DNA of 41,401 nt from Bacteroides sp. (GTDB lineage Bacteria; Bacteroidota; Bacteroidia; Bacteroidales; Muribaculaceae). A model generated the notes under the pieces. The model had not been told where the DNA came from. It searched no databases and saw only the letters and a list, made by a program, of their open reading frames with translations. The stretch lies in assembly GCA_014802265.1 (NCBI GenBank), contig JAAVCP010000031.1:1-41401 (forward strand), in the 5' to 3' direction. Below are positions 15,808 to 24,886 of the stretch, piece by piece; within the stretch, counting starts at the first letter, position 1; each line of letters starts with the position of its first letter. The translations under genes were made by a program, and so were the position numbers.

Positions 15808-16689
15808 ATGTCTGATACAAGACGATTATTTTTTACTAAAATGGAAGGCACCGGCAACGATTATATTTATATTGATGCTTTGGGCTCTCCGACATCAATT
15901 GATATTGGAGAGCTAAGCCTTCATGACTTGGCATGCAAAATAAGTAATCGGCATTTTGGTGTTGGAAGCGATGGCCTAATAGTGATTTTACCTTCACATT
16001 ACGCCGATTTTCGTATGAGAATATTTAATGCTGACGGATCAGAAGCTCAGATGTGTGGCAATGGTTCCCGTTGCGTTGCAAAGTATGTTCATGACAAGGG
16101 TTTTACAGACAAGACTACACTTTCTCTTGAAACTGTCTCCGGAGTCAAGACCCTATATTTGCATATTGAAGATGGAAAAACTAAAGAGGTGACAGTTGAC
16201 ATGGGGAAGGCAATTTTAAGCAGAGAAGATATTCCAGTGTTAGGACAAATTGATGAAATGATGGTTGACTTCCCTGTTTCAGTTGCAGGTGAAACATTTA
16301 AACTTACAGCGGTTGGAATGGGGAATCCACATGGTGTGGTATTTGTAAATGATATTACAGACAAGCATGTCCAATATTATGGTAGACTTCTTGAAGTAGC
16401 TGAAATATGGCCGCATAAAGCTAATATAGAGTTTGTAAAAGTAGTTGATCGCACTCACCTTGTGATGAGGGTATGGGAAAGAGGTTCTGGTGAAACTCTC
16501 TCCTGCGGCACAGGTGCATGTGCATCTGTGGTAGCATCAGTAATGAAAGGACTGACCGATTCTGAAGTAGAGGTTAAACTTTTGGGAGGAAAACTATTTA
16601 TTACTTATAATCGTAAATCAGGTCATGTTTACATGCGTGGAGGTGCTAATTTCATAGCAGAAGGTACATATTATTATAATGGAATATGA
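15808..16689 (+). CDS. dapF: Diaminopimelate epimerase
   Basis: Converts LL-diaminopimelate to meso-diaminopimelate, the lysine precursor and peptidoglycan cross-linking residue. The 293-aa cofactor-independent racemase has both catalytic cysteines: Cys83 in NADGSEAQMCGNGSRC and Cys233 in GSGETLSCGTGACAS. The N-terminal KMEGTGNDYIYID motif is typical. The start is 6 nt after the DUF1846 stop; M12 is a possible but less likely start. The stop overlaps the dapL ATG (ATGA), so the enzymes of consecutive steps are translationally coupled. Confidence 0.97.
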   Translation: MSDTRRLFFTKMEGTGNDYIYIDALGSPTSIDIGELSLHDLACKISNRHFGVGSDGLIVILPSHYADFRMRIFNADGSEAQMCGNGSRCVAKYVHDKGFTDKTTLSLETVSGVKTLYLHIEDGKTKEVTVDMGKAILSREDIPVLGQIDEMMVDFPVSVAGETFKLTAVGMGNPHGVVFVNDITDKHVQYYGRLLEVAEIWPHKANIEFVKVVDRTHLVMRVWERGSGETLSCGTGACASVVASVMKGLTDSEVEVKLLGGKLFITYNRKSGHVYMRGGANFIAEGTYYYNGI

Positions 16690-17903
16690 TTGCAGTGAAT
16701 GATAATTTCGGGTGCCTCCCGATGTCATATCTCTTTTCAGAAGTTGGACGGAGAGTGGCAGGATTCAAAAGTGAGAATCCTGAAAGAGAAATAATCCGAA
16801 TGGATATAGGTGATGTGACACAACCTTTATTTCCTGTCGTGGCAGAAGCCATGCACAAGGCAATAAATGATCTCACCTGTTCTGACTCATTTCATGGATA
16901 TGGACCAGAACAAGGATATTTATTTTTGCGAGAGGCTATAGCTCTCCATGATTATAAGTCAAGAGGAATTCAGATTGAAACGGACGATATCTTTATAAGT
17001 GATGGTGCCAAAAGTGATCTTGGGAACTTAGGAGATATATATTCAAAAAATTGTAAAGTTGCCGTAATGAATCCTGCCTATCCAGTGTATGTTGATGATA
17101 CAATTATTGACGGGAGGGGAGGAGAATTGAAAAACGGTAAATGGAGTGAGATTATTTATCTTGAATGCGATCCATCCAACGGCTTTTTACCTGCCTTACC
17201 CCAAGAGAAACCTGATGTGATTTTTCTTTGTTTTCCTAATAATCCGACTGGGGTGGCTATAGAGAAGAAAGAATTGTCAAAATGGGTAGACTATGCGAGA
17301 AATAATAATTCATTAATAATATATGACTCTGCTTATGAAGCGTTTGTAAGAGATGAAAGAATAGTAAAATCAATATATGAAATAGAAGGAGCAGATCAGA
17401 TAGCAATTGAAGTCAGAAGTTTTTCAAAGACAGCGGGGTTTACAGGTGTAAGATGTGGCTATACGGTTGTGCCACGTAATTTAAAAGGTACTTATTCAAA
17501 TGGCGAGGCTGTCTCACTTAATTCTTTGTGGAATCGACGCCAGACTACAAAGTTCAATGGGGCATCATATATTTCACAATGTGGTGCAGCAGCCCTTTAC
17601 ACTGAAGAAGGGAAAAGAGACATTAAGAAAATAACCGACTATTACCTTGGAAATGCACACATAATTAAAAGAGCATTGACCAATTCAGGTTTTAAAGCCT
17701 ATGGGGGAGAAAATTCTCCATACGTATGGGCATCGTTAGCTGATAATATAGATTCATGGGAATTGTTTGACAAGATGCTCAAGAGGTTTGGCTTTTCCTC
17801 CACCCCAGGTTCAGGATTCGGTTCTGCGGGTAATGGTTTCATAAGGCTTACTGGATTTAACAGCAGAGAAAACACTGAGAGGGCAATGTCAAAATTAAAG
17901 TAG
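16686..17903 (+). CDS. dapL: LL-diaminopimelate aminotransferase
   Basis: PLP enzyme that forms LL-diaminopimelate directly from tetrahydrodipicolinate with glutamate as amino donor, bypassing the acyl DapD-DapC-DapE route. The 405-aa protein has IRMDIGDVTQPLFP near the N-terminus, YGPEQGYLFLREAI, the PNNPTG motif (184-189), the PLP phosphate contact region and the Schiff-base Lys248 in RSFSKTAGFTG. These match DapL rather than general aspartate aminotransferases. It follows dapF with a 4-nt overlap, so the organism's DAP pathway very probably runs through DapL. Glutamine synthetase lies 33 nt downstream. Confidence 0.95.
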   Translation: MIAVNDNFGCLPMSYLFSEVGRRVAGFKSENPEREIIRMDIGDVTQPLFPVVAEAMHKAINDLTCSDSFHGYGPEQGYLFLREAIALHDYKSRGIQIETDDIFISDGAKSDLGNLGDIYSKNCKVAVMNPAYPVYVDDTIIDGRGGELKNGKWSEIIYLECDPSNGFLPALPQEKPDVIFLCFPNNPTGVAIEKKELSKWVDYARNNNSLIIYDSAYEAFVRDERIVKSIYEIEGADQIAIEVRSFSKTAGFTGVRCGYTVVPRNLKGTYSNGEAVSLNSLWNRRQTTKFNGASYISQCGAAALYTEEGKRDIKKITDYYLGNAHIIKRALTNSGFKAYGGENSPYVWASLADNIDSWELFDKMLKRFGFSSTPGSGFGSAGNGFIRLTGFNSRENTERAMSKLK

Positions 17904-17936
17904 CAAAAACATTTTATACTTATAATTAATAGAAAC

Positions 17937-20123
17937 ATGTCAGACTTAAGATTCAAAAGCGTGGAGGAGGCATCTTCACGTAAGGCAGTAAAAGTGGAAC
18001 TTCCCAAGGAGAGGGTAGACAAATATTATGCCGAAAAAGTATTTAACAGACAAAAGATGTTCGAGTATCTTCCTCGTCCTACTTATGAGGCTCTTATTAA
18101 ATCAATTGATAACAAGGAACCTATCAGTATGGAAGTGGCAGACAGTGTTGCCGAGGGCATGCGTCGTTGGGCTCTTGAACAGGGTGCCCGCCATTACACT
18201 CACTGGTTTCAGCCTATGACTGGAGGTACGGCTGAGAAGCACGATGCCTTTATTGAACATGATGGTAAGGGTGGAGTGATAGAGACATTTACTGGCAAGC
18301 TGCTCGTGCAACAAGAACCGGATGCCTCAAGTTTTCCTAATGGTGGTATACGTAATACATTTGAAGCTCGTGGTTATTCTGCTTGGGATATTTCATCTCC
18401 GGCTTTTATAGTTGACAATACATTGTGTATTCCAACCATCTTTATCTCCTATACAGGTGAAGCTCTTGACTATAAGACTCCGCTACTGCGCACTTTGAAT
18501 TCTATTGACAAGGCTGCTACTCGAGTGGCACGCTATTTTGATCCGGAGGTAAACCACGTATTATGTTATCTTGGATGGGAGCAGGAATATTTCCTTGTTG
18601 ATGAAGCTCTTTATGCTGCACGTCCTGATCTTGTGCTTACCGGACGCACTTTGATGGGACATGAAAGTGCTAAAAACCAACAACTTGAAGATCATTATTT
18701 TGGTTCTATCCCAAGTAGAGTTGAGGCATTTATGCTTGAGCTTGAAATTGAATGCCACCGACTTGGTATTCCTGCAAAGACCCGCCACAATGAGGTTGCT
18801 CCAAATCAGTTTGAGCTGGCACCTATTTATGAGGAAGCGAATCTTGCTAATGATCATAATCTACTTTTGATGTCTCTTATGAATGAAGTGGCACGCAGAC
18901 ATAATTTCCGTGTGCTTCTTCATGAGAAACCTTTCTCCGGAATAAATGGAAGTGGCAAACATAACAATTGGAGTCTTGGCACGGATACAGGCAAGCTTCT
19001 TTTTTCTCCTGGCAAGACACCGAAGGAAAATCTTGAGTTTATTGTGTTCCTAAGTAATGTTATGGCTGCTGTCCATAAGCATAATGCCTTGCTGAAAGCA
19101 TCAATCATGTCGGCTACCAATGCCCATCGTCTTGGGGCGAATGAGGCACCCCCTGCCATTATTTCAATGTTTCTTGGGAAACAGCTTAATGAGATTCTCG
19201 ATAGCATCGAAAAGAATGAAACTGACTCCATAATCCTTCATGGAAAAGAGGGTATGCGCCTTGATGTCAATCAGATTCCGGAACTTATGATAGATAATAC
19301 CGACCGTAACCGAACAAGTCCGTTTGCATTCACCGGTAATCGTTTTGAGTATCGGGCGGTAGGTTCTTCTGCCAACTGCGCTTCAGCTCTTATAGCACTT
19401 AATGCGGCTGTATCTAACGAACTTACTGAATTCTCAAATCGGGTTGACAAACGAGTTGCAGAAGGAGAGGATCTTGACAAAGTACTTCTTGATGAGGCTC
19501 GCGAGAACATTATCAAGTCACGTGCTATACAGTTTGATGGCAACGGATATAGTGAGGAATGGAAACAGGAGGCAAAAAGACGTGGGCTTGACACAGAGTC
19601 TTCCGCTCCTCTTATGTTTGATGCCTACCTCAACCCAAAGAATGTTGAGATGTTTGAAAAAGTCGGTATCTTTAATAAAAAAGAACTTGAGGCACGCAAT
19701 GAAGTGAAATGGGAAATCTATTCAAAGAAACTTCAGATAGAATCTCGCGTGTTGGGCGATCTTGCAGTCAATCATATTATTCCGGCTGCAATTACTTATC
19801 AGCGTCTGTTGCTTGACAGTGTGTATAAAGTAAAGGAACTCTTTGACACGGAGACAGCCCGCAAGATTGGTGGACAGGATATGGTATCAATTGAAAAGAT
19901 TGCCGATCATCTCAGTGCTATAAAAGAACTTGTGGAAAAAATGACGGCAAACCGACATATTGCCAATCGAAAACCGAATGAAAGAGAGAAGGCTATTGCT
20001 TACCATGACACTGTAGCACCTCTTATGGAGCAGATTCGAGTGCATATTGATGCGCTTGAACTTATGGTTGACAATGAGATTTGGCCACTCCCCAAATATC
20101 GTGAGTTACTTTTCATTAGATAA
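17937..20123 (+). CDS. glnN: Glutamine synthetase type III
   Basis: ATP-dependent formation of glutamine from glutamate and ammonia. At 728 aa it is the large type III enzyme first characterised in Bacteroides fragilis, far longer than type I (about 470 aa). Signatures are the N-terminal GSIII region with HWFQPMTGGTAEKHDAF, the active-site acid WEQEYFLVD, RHNEVAPNQFELAPIYEEAN and the catalytic loop HEKPFSGINGSGKHNNWSLG. The C-terminal 150 residues are helical, as in GSIII dodecamers. It follows dapL by 33 nt with no good promoter between, and a terminator follows at 20146. Regulation of GSIII is mainly transcriptional by nitrogen status. Confidence 0.97.
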   Translation: MSDLRFKSVEEASSRKAVKVELPKERVDKYYAEKVFNRQKMFEYLPRPTYEALIKSIDNKEPISMEVADSVAEGMRRWALEQGARHYTHWFQPMTGGTAEKHDAFIEHDGKGGVIETFTGKLLVQQEPDASSFPNGGIRNTFEARGYSAWDISSPAFIVDNTLCIPTIFISYTGEALDYKTPLLRTLNSIDKAATRVARYFDPEVNHVLCYLGWEQEYFLVDEALYAARPDLVLTGRTLMGHESAKNQQLEDHYFGSIPSRVEAFMLELEIECHRLGIPAKTRHNEVAPNQFELAPIYEEANLANDHNLLLMSLMNEVARRHNFRVLLHEKPFSGINGSGKHNNWSLGTDTGKLLFSPGKTPKENLEFIVFLSNVMAAVHKHNALLKASIMSATNAHRLGANEAPPAIISMFLGKQLNEILDSIEKNETDSIILHGKEGMRLDVNQIPELMIDNTDRNRTSPFAFTGNRFEYRAVGSSANCASALIALNAAVSNELTEFSNRVDKRVAEGEDLDKVLLDEARENIIKSRAIQFDGNGYSEEWKQEAKRRGLDTESSAPLMFDAYLNPKNVEMFEKVGIFNKKELEARNEVKWEIYSKKLQIESRVLGDLAVNHIIPAAITYQRLLLDSVYKVKELFDTETARKIGGQDMVSIEKIADHLSAIKELVEKMTANRHIANRKPNEREKAIAYHDTVAPLMEQIRVHIDALELMVDNEIWPLPKYRELLFIR

Positions 20124-20145
20124 ATTTTAAAATTTTGAATAATTC

Positions 20146-20177
20146 AAAGGGCAGGTTTCTTACGAGATCTGCCTTTT
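20146..20177 (+). terminator. Terminator after glnN
   Basis: Stem GGCAGGT/ATCTGCC (20150-20156 with 20167-20173, one G-T pair) preceded by AAA and followed by TTTT. It lies 22 nt past the glutamine synthetase stop. Confidence 0.7.
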
Positions 20178-20294
20178 ATATTGTAAGTCTAAATTTTATT
20201 AACATATATTTACAATATTAGTTCTTATAATAAAAATAATGTTAAATCAATAAATATTTTTTATGTTTAATAGCAGTGTTTGAAAAATAATTTG

Positions 20295-20302
20295 TAATTT
20301 TG
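20295..20302 (+). promoter_or_regulatory. -7 box ahead of the candidate small RNA
   Basis: TAATTTTG is a perfect TAnnTTTG match. The -33 region is weak (TTTA at 20266-20269, 25 nt away). Transcription would start near 20308, only about 40 nt before a strong terminator. Confidence 0.45.
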
Positions 20303-20307
20303 CAGTG

Positions 20308-20375
20308 AGTTTTTCATGGTATTAGATTTTAAGGTTAACACAAGATTGGTTGTCGGGATGACAATCAATTTTTTT
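20308..20375 (+). ncRNA. Candidate small RNA or attenuated leader
   Basis: A perfect -7 box is followed within about 45 nt by a complete intrinsic terminator, which would yield a transcript near 68 nt. Alternatively this is the 5' leader of the SDR-pncB operon with a premature terminator. A 25-codon frame (20316-20393, beginning MVLDFKVNTRL) runs through the hairpin, so a leader peptide is a third option. No known RNA family is recognised. Confidence 0.35.
20346..20375 (+). terminator. Intrinsic terminator upstream of the SDR gene
   Basis: Stem TTGGTTGTC/GACAATCAA (20346-20354 with 20360-20368, one G-T pair), 5-nt loop GGGAT, then seven T residues (20369-20375). It is about 220 nt past the glnN stop and after that gene's own terminator, so it likely serves a separate transcript. 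Confidence 0.7.
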
Positions 20376-20433
20376 GTATATAAATATCTATGAAAATATT
20401 ATGCGTGGCTGTAATAAATTCAATTTTTTTATC

Positions 20434-20441
20434 TACATTTG
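20434..20441 (+). promoter_or_regulatory. Candidate -7 box of the SDR-pncB operon
   Basis: TACATTTG fits TAnnTTTG and lies 30 nt before the SDR ATG. No good -33 TTTG is found about 20 nt upstream. Confidence 0.45.
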
Positions 20442-20471
20442 CAAAATAAAAACAGATTATATTAAATATAA

Positions 20472-21221
20472 ATGGAAAAAATAGCAATTGTTACAGGTGC
20501 AACCAGTGGTATAGGTGAAGCTATAACACGTAAATTTTTATCAGATGGAATGCGTGTGATAATTACTGGTAGAAGCAGTGAAAAATTAGACTCACTGAAG
20601 GTAGAATTTGGTGATAAAGTACACGTACTCTGTTTTGATGTAAGGGATAGGGAATTCACTAAGCTTGCACTTGATTCTCTTCCTGAGAAATGGCGTGATA
20701 TCGATATCCTTGTCAATAATGCAGGTCTTGCATTAGGGTTAGAACCAGAATTTGAAGGTAACTTTGATGACTGGGATACTATGATTGACACTAATATAAA
20801 AGGTTTGCTAACAATGACACGTTATGTAGTTCCATGTATGGTAAAACGTGGCAAGGGTCATATAGTTAACATTGGATCAGTGGCAGGTGATGCTGCATAC
20901 GCAAATGGGGCAGTGTATTGCGCAAGCAAGGCAGCTGTAAAAACTTTAACTGACGGTCTTAGAATAGACCTGGCAAACACTCCAATAAGAGTGACACTCT
21001 TAAAACCGGGACTTGTAGAAACTAATTTCAGTAATGTCCGTTTTCATGGCGATACAGACCGTGCAGCCAACGTCTACAAAGGAATTACTCCACTTACAGG
21101 TGATGATATAGCAGATGCTGCACTCTATGCAGTGAAGGCTCCCGAGCATGTGCAGATTGCAGAAATACTTATTTTGGCAACTCATCAGGCAAACGGAAGC
21201 ACTATAGTAAGAAAAGTTTAG
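20472..21221 (+). CDS. SDR family NAD(P)-dependent oxidoreductase, YdfG-like
   Basis: Classical short-chain dehydrogenase, 249 aa. The cofactor motif TGATSGIG is at residues 8-15, NNAG at 82-85 and the catalytic set Asn108, Ser136, Tyr149, Lys153 is complete; Arg34 after beta-2 favours NADP. The C-terminal LATHQANGSTIVRK resembles the YdfG/serine dehydrogenase group, which oxidises L-serine, L-allo-threonine and related 3-hydroxy acids or reduces malonic semialdehyde. The exact substrate is not determined by these motifs. pncB begins 6 nt downstream, so the two are co-transcribed. Confidence 0.9.
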   Translation: MEKIAIVTGATSGIGEAITRKFLSDGMRVIITGRSSEKLDSLKVEFGDKVHVLCFDVRDREFTKLALDSLPEKWRDIDILVNNAGLALGLEPEFEGNFDDWDTMIDTNIKGLLTMTRYVVPCMVKRGKGHIVNIGSVAGDAAYANGAVYCASKAAVKTLTDGLRIDLANTPIRVTLLKPGLVETNFSNVRFHGDTDRAANVYKGITPLTGDDIADAALYAVKAPEHVQIAEILILATHQANGSTIVRKV

Positions 21222-21227
21222 ACCTTT

Positions 21228-22466
21228 ATGGCAAATCCTCAAATATCTCCAACTATGAAACAGATAATCACTCATTTTACAGATGATGATCTATATAAGT
21301 TTACAATGTGTTGTGCTGTCATCGATAATTTTCCTCGCACACAAGTGAAATATCATTTTAAAGACCGTGCTAACACAATATATCCTCCAGGGTTTGACAA
21401 ACTTGTGGAGGAACAGATTGCCATGCTTGAGAATGTATCAATTACAGATGAGGAAATTGACTTCATGCGCAGGAAATGCAGCTACATACCGACATGGTTT
21501 TATAAATACTTAAGAGGATTTCGTTATGACAGACATTGGGTAAAGGTTCAGCAAGATTATGAAGGCCATCTTAATATAGAATTTGAGGGAAATTGGAGCG
21601 ATACTATATTCCTTGAAGTTAAAGTTCTAGCGATAGTTTCGGAACTTTACTATATTATTACAGGTCAAGATAAATATTTTGACTTAGATAAGTATTACGA
21701 TAAATCATATAAAAAAGCAGAACGTCTTATAAACTCCGGTTGTAGTTTCAGTGACTTTGGCACACGTCGCCGGGCATCCTTTGCAATTCAAGAAACAGTG
21801 GTGAAGGCAATGAAGGAGTGTCAGAATAATAGTAATGGTCCTGGTAAATTTGTAGGTACAAGTAATGTATATCTGGCTATGAAGTATGATCTTACCCCTA
21901 TTGGCACAATGGCTCACGAATTCGTATGTGCCATTGCCGGTATGTATGGTCCACTTATGGCCAACCATATTGCTATGACAAAATGGAGTGATACATATAG
22001 AGGTGCATTAGGTACCTTCTTATATGATACCTATGGTTGGAAGATATTTTCATTAAATTTCTCAGAGGATTATGCTAACATGTTCAAAGGGCTTAGAGTT
22101 GACAGCGGTAGTAATAAGGAACAGCTTGATAAAATTATTGAAAAATATCAAAGCCTCGGCATTGATCCAAGAGTAAAGCAGATTGTCTTCAGTAATGGAC
22201 TAAACGTTGATGAAGCGATTAAAATTCAAGATTATGCAGCTGGCCAATGTATTCCATCCTTTGGAATAGGTACTCATTTTACAAATGATATTGAACATAT
22301 CAAACCCATGAACATAGTGATCAAACTGACAGATGTAAAAATCACTGAATCATGGCCATTTTATTGTCAGACATGTAAACTTAGTGAAGATGACGGAAAA
22401 TATACGGGTGATCCGAAAATAATCCAGTCTTTTCTTCATCTTCTACACATGAAAGACATTAGATAA
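21228..22466 (+). CDS. pncB: Nicotinate phosphoribosyltransferase
   Basis: Preiss-Handler step: nicotinate + PRPP + ATP to nicotinate mononucleotide, for NAD salvage. The 412-aa length fits the bacterial PncB form. Visible features are DLYKFTMCCAV near the N-terminus, FGTRRR (177-182), GTMAHEF with His230 (the residue that is phosphorylated during ATP-driven catalysis), RVDSGS and the FSNGL and GIGTHFTND phosphate-binding segments. It follows the NADP-dependent dehydrogenase gene by 6 nt; a link through NAD(P) supply is conceivable but not shown. No hairpin terminator is evident after the stop. Confidence 0.95.
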   Translation: MANPQISPTMKQIITHFTDDDLYKFTMCCAVIDNFPRTQVKYHFKDRANTIYPPGFDKLVEEQIAMLENVSITDEEIDFMRRKCSYIPTWFYKYLRGFRYDRHWVKVQQDYEGHLNIEFEGNWSDTIFLEVKVLAIVSELYYIITGQDKYFDLDKYYDKSYKKAERLINSGCSFSDFGTRRRASFAIQETVVKAMKECQNNSNGPGKFVGTSNVYLAMKYDLTPIGTMAHEFVCAIAGMYGPLMANHIAMTKWSDTYRGALGTFLYDTYGWKIFSLNFSEDYANMFKGLRVDSGSNKEQLDKIIEKYQSLGIDPRVKQIVFSNGLNVDEAIKIQDYAAGQCIPSFGIGTHFTNDIEHIKPMNIVIKLTDVKITESWPFYCQTCKLSEDDGKYTGDPKIIQSFLHLLHMKDIR

Positions 22467-22495
22467 ACACAAGTGAAATGGGAAAGCATAACTTT

Positions 22496-22526
22496 TTTGA
22501 AATTCAGTATTTTTTTGTTAACTTTA
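22496..22526 (+). promoter_or_regulatory. Promoter of the FAD oxidoreductase-murA operon
   Basis: TTTG (22496-22499) and TAACTTTA (22519-22526) are 19 nt apart; the last base of the -7 box deviates (A for G). The predicted start near 22532 gives a leader of about 75 nt before ATG 22606. Confidence 0.6.
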
Positions 22527-22605
22527 CACCCTAAACCGACACGTTAGCTGCGACTTTATATCGCTCTATTCGTGAGAAAGTTGATTAATAAAGATATTGC
22601 TAAAA

Positions 22606-24174
22606 ATGATAGAGGATATCTCACTCCGAGTCACTCCCAGGACAGCATCGTCTGAGCAACTACTCAGAAATGAAGTGATAAAGTGCATGGGCTTGAAGGA
22701 GAAAAAAATAAATAACCTCAAAATAATAAAGCGTTCTATTGATGCACGCCAGCGCGACATTAAAGTGAACCTTACAGTCAGAGTTGCTACCGGCGATGAT
22801 AAAATTATTAAACCGGAATATGGAGACTTTAATTTTGTTAAGGTCTCAGCGGATACACCTGAAATTATAATAGTTGGAGCCGGACCTGCAGGTCTGTTTG
22901 CAGGATTAAAGGCTATTGAATTGGGAATTAAACCTGTTATAATTGAGCGTGGCAGCGATGTAGATTCTCGTCAGATTGCTTTGGCTGCAATTAGTCGTGA
23001 AGGTAAAGTTGATCCGGATTCGAATTATTGTTTTGGGGAAGGTGGAGCTGGTGCTTATAGTGATGGTAAGCTTTTTACCCGTAGTAAAAAACGAGGCAAT
23101 GTCACCAGTATACTTCAATTACTTCATCTATTTGGGGCTTCCGAAGATATTCTGATTGATTCTCACCCACATATAGGTAGTGATAAATTACCTAAGATTA
23201 TCAGAAATATTCGAGAAAAGATAATAGAATGTGGAGGAGAAGTTTACTTTAACGAGAAAGTTAATAAAATTATAATTGAAAATAAAATTGCTGTCGGTGT
23301 CACTACAGAGAGTGGTAAACAATTTATTGGAGGAGTGGTGCTTGCCACCGGTCATTCTGCTCGTGATGTCTACAGAATGCTTAAAGCAGAAGATGTCAGA
23401 CTTGAGGCAAAGGGACTTGCTATTGGGGTAAGACTTGAGCATCCTCAGCATCTTATTGACTGTTTGCAGTATCATTCAAAAGAGGGTAGAGGTAAATATC
23501 TTCCAGCTGCCGAATATAGTTATGTCACTCAGGTTGATGGGCGAGGGGTATATTCTTTCTGTATGTGTCCTGGAGGAGTGATTGTTCCGGCTATGTCTGG
23601 ACCTGGTCAGTCAGTGGTAAATGGAATGTCAGCATCAGCAAGGGCAAGCCAATGGGCTAACTCAGGTATGGTGGTTGAATTGCATCCAGGAGATATTCCA
23701 GAATTTGAGAATAATGGACCATTAGAAATGATGGCACTACAAGAAAAATTGGAACAGATTTTTTTTGAAGAGTCAGGTAGTACCCTTAATGCTCCAGCAC
23801 AGAGAATGACTGATTTTGTGGAGGGTCGTTTATCAAAGACTTTGCCACGTAGTTCTTATGCGCCTGGAGTACATTCATCTCGTCTTGATTTACTGCTTCC
23901 GAAAGAAATATCGTCTCGTTTGAAAGAGGGCTTTATCTCTTTCGGCAAACGGTGTAAAGGTTTTATGTCTGATGATGCGTTAATGGTAGGATTGGAATCT
24001 CGTACCTCTAGCCCTGTCCGTATCCCAAGGGATTCAGAGTCATTGTGTCATGTTGAAATAGAAAATCTATTTCCTGCAGGAGAAGGAGCCGGTTATGCGG
24101 GAGGTATTGTATCGGCTGCTATAGACGGTCAAAGATGTGTGGAGGCTTATTATAATAAACTTAAGATAAAATAA
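22606..24174 (+). CDS. FAD-dependent oxidoreductase (COG2509 type)
   Basis: Predicted flavoprotein of 522 aa. Residues 1-80 form a small alpha/beta domain typical of this family; the dinucleotide-binding motif GAGPAGL is at 91-97, with IIERG at the end of beta-2, NYCFGEGGAGAYSDGKL further on, and a C-terminal FAD motif FPAGEGAGYAGGI. The family is widespread and annotated as an uncharacterised dehydrogenase; the substrate is unknown. I chose ATG 22606 over an upstream TTG at 22597. tsaB begins one base after the stop, so it is the first gene of a seven-gene operon. Confidence 0.9.
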   Translation: MIEDISLRVTPRTASSEQLLRNEVIKCMGLKEKKINNLKIIKRSIDARQRDIKVNLTVRVATGDDKIIKPEYGDFNFVKVSADTPEIIIVGAGPAGLFAGLKAIELGIKPVIIERGSDVDSRQIALAAISREGKVDPDSNYCFGEGGAGAYSDGKLFTRSKKRGNVTSILQLLHLFGASEDILIDSHPHIGSDKLPKIIRNIREKIIECGGEVYFNEKVNKIIIENKIAVGVTTESGKQFIGGVVLATGHSARDVYRMLKAEDVRLEAKGLAIGVRLEHPQHLIDCLQYHSKEGRGKYLPAAEYSYVTQVDGRGVYSFCMCPGGVIVPAMSGPGQSVVNGMSASARASQWANSGMVVELHPGDIPEFENNGPLEMMALQEKLEQIFFEESGSTLNAPAQRMTDFVEGRLSKTLPRSSYAPGVHSSRLDLLLPKEISSRLKEGFISFGKRCKGFMSDDALMVGLESRTSSPVRIPRDSESLCHVEIENLFPAGEGAGYAGGIVSAAIDGQRCVEAYYNKLKIK

Positions 24175-24175
24175 G

Positions 24176-24871
24176 ATGGCAAACATACTGAATATAGAGA
24201 CATCATCAAAAATTTGCAGTGTAGCATTAAGCAAAGACGGAGTTGTAGAATTCCTTATGGAAGATACTTCAGGAATGAATCATGCCACAAAACTTGCTCC
24301 TTTTGTGGAGAAATGCATGGAAGAGTTAAAGCGTAAAGAAGAAATACTTGATGCGGTGGCTGTCAGCCTTGGACCGGGATCATATACCGGTCTACGAATA
24401 GGGTTGTCTCTTGCCAAGGGATTAGCTTATAGTTTAGACATACCACTTATTGGAATTTCCACATTACAACTGCTTGCAGTGAAGACAATGTTCAGAAGTA
24501 TGGATTGGGAGGGAGATGAGATAATTGTCCCAATGGTAGATGCAAGAAGAATGGAAGTGTTTACCGGTGCTTTTAATTTTTCTCTTGAAGAAATTATAAA
24601 AGAATGTCCGTTAATACTTGATGAAGATTCATTTAAATCCTTGTATGCATATAGGAAAGTGATTTTTCTTGGTGACGGATCAGACAAATTTAAAGAAATA
24701 TACGGCAGTGATAATGCTGAATGGCTCGGAAGTCTTCTTCCGCATGCCAAAGATATGTTGGCGTTATCAGAGAAATATTTCCGTGAAAAGCGTTTTATTA
24801 ATGTGGCATATTCCACGCCGAATTATTTAAAAGAATATCAAACCACGGTTCCTAAGAACAAAGTGTTTTGA
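24176..24871 (+). CDS. tsaB: tRNA threonylcarbamoyladenosine biosynthesis protein TsaB
   Basis: Scaffold partner of TsaD in making the t6A37 modification of ANN-decoding tRNAs. The 231-aa ASKHA-fold protein has the N-terminal ILNIETSSKICSVAL, NHATKLAP and the family signature SLGPGSYTGLRIGLSLAKGLA. It lacks the metal-binding histidines of the catalytic paralogue TsaD, as expected. It begins one base after the FAD oxidoreductase stop, and DUF4290 follows after 15 nt. The partners TsaC, TsaD and TsaE are not in the window. Confidence 0.94.
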   Translation: MANILNIETSSKICSVALSKDGVVEFLMEDTSGMNHATKLAPFVEKCMEELKRKEEILDAVAVSLGPGSYTGLRIGLSLAKGLAYSLDIPLIGISTLQLLAVKTMFRSMDWEGDEIIVPMVDARRMEVFTGAFNFSLEEIIKECPLILDEDSFKSLYAYRKVIFLGDGSDKFKEIYGSDNAEWLGSLLPHAKDMLALSEKYFREKRFINVAYSTPNYLKEYQTTVPKNKVF

Positions 24872-24886
24872 AATTGATAATAGAAA

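Larger units (their letters stand above)
20124..20471. other. 348-nt gene-free region between glnN and the SDR gene
   Basis: It holds the glnN terminator (20146-20177), a very AT-rich stretch without clear signals (20178-20290), a -7 box (20295-20302), an intrinsic terminator (20346-20375) and a second -7 box (20434-20441). No conserved protein is visible; only a 25-codon frame at 20316-20393. Confidence 0.7.
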
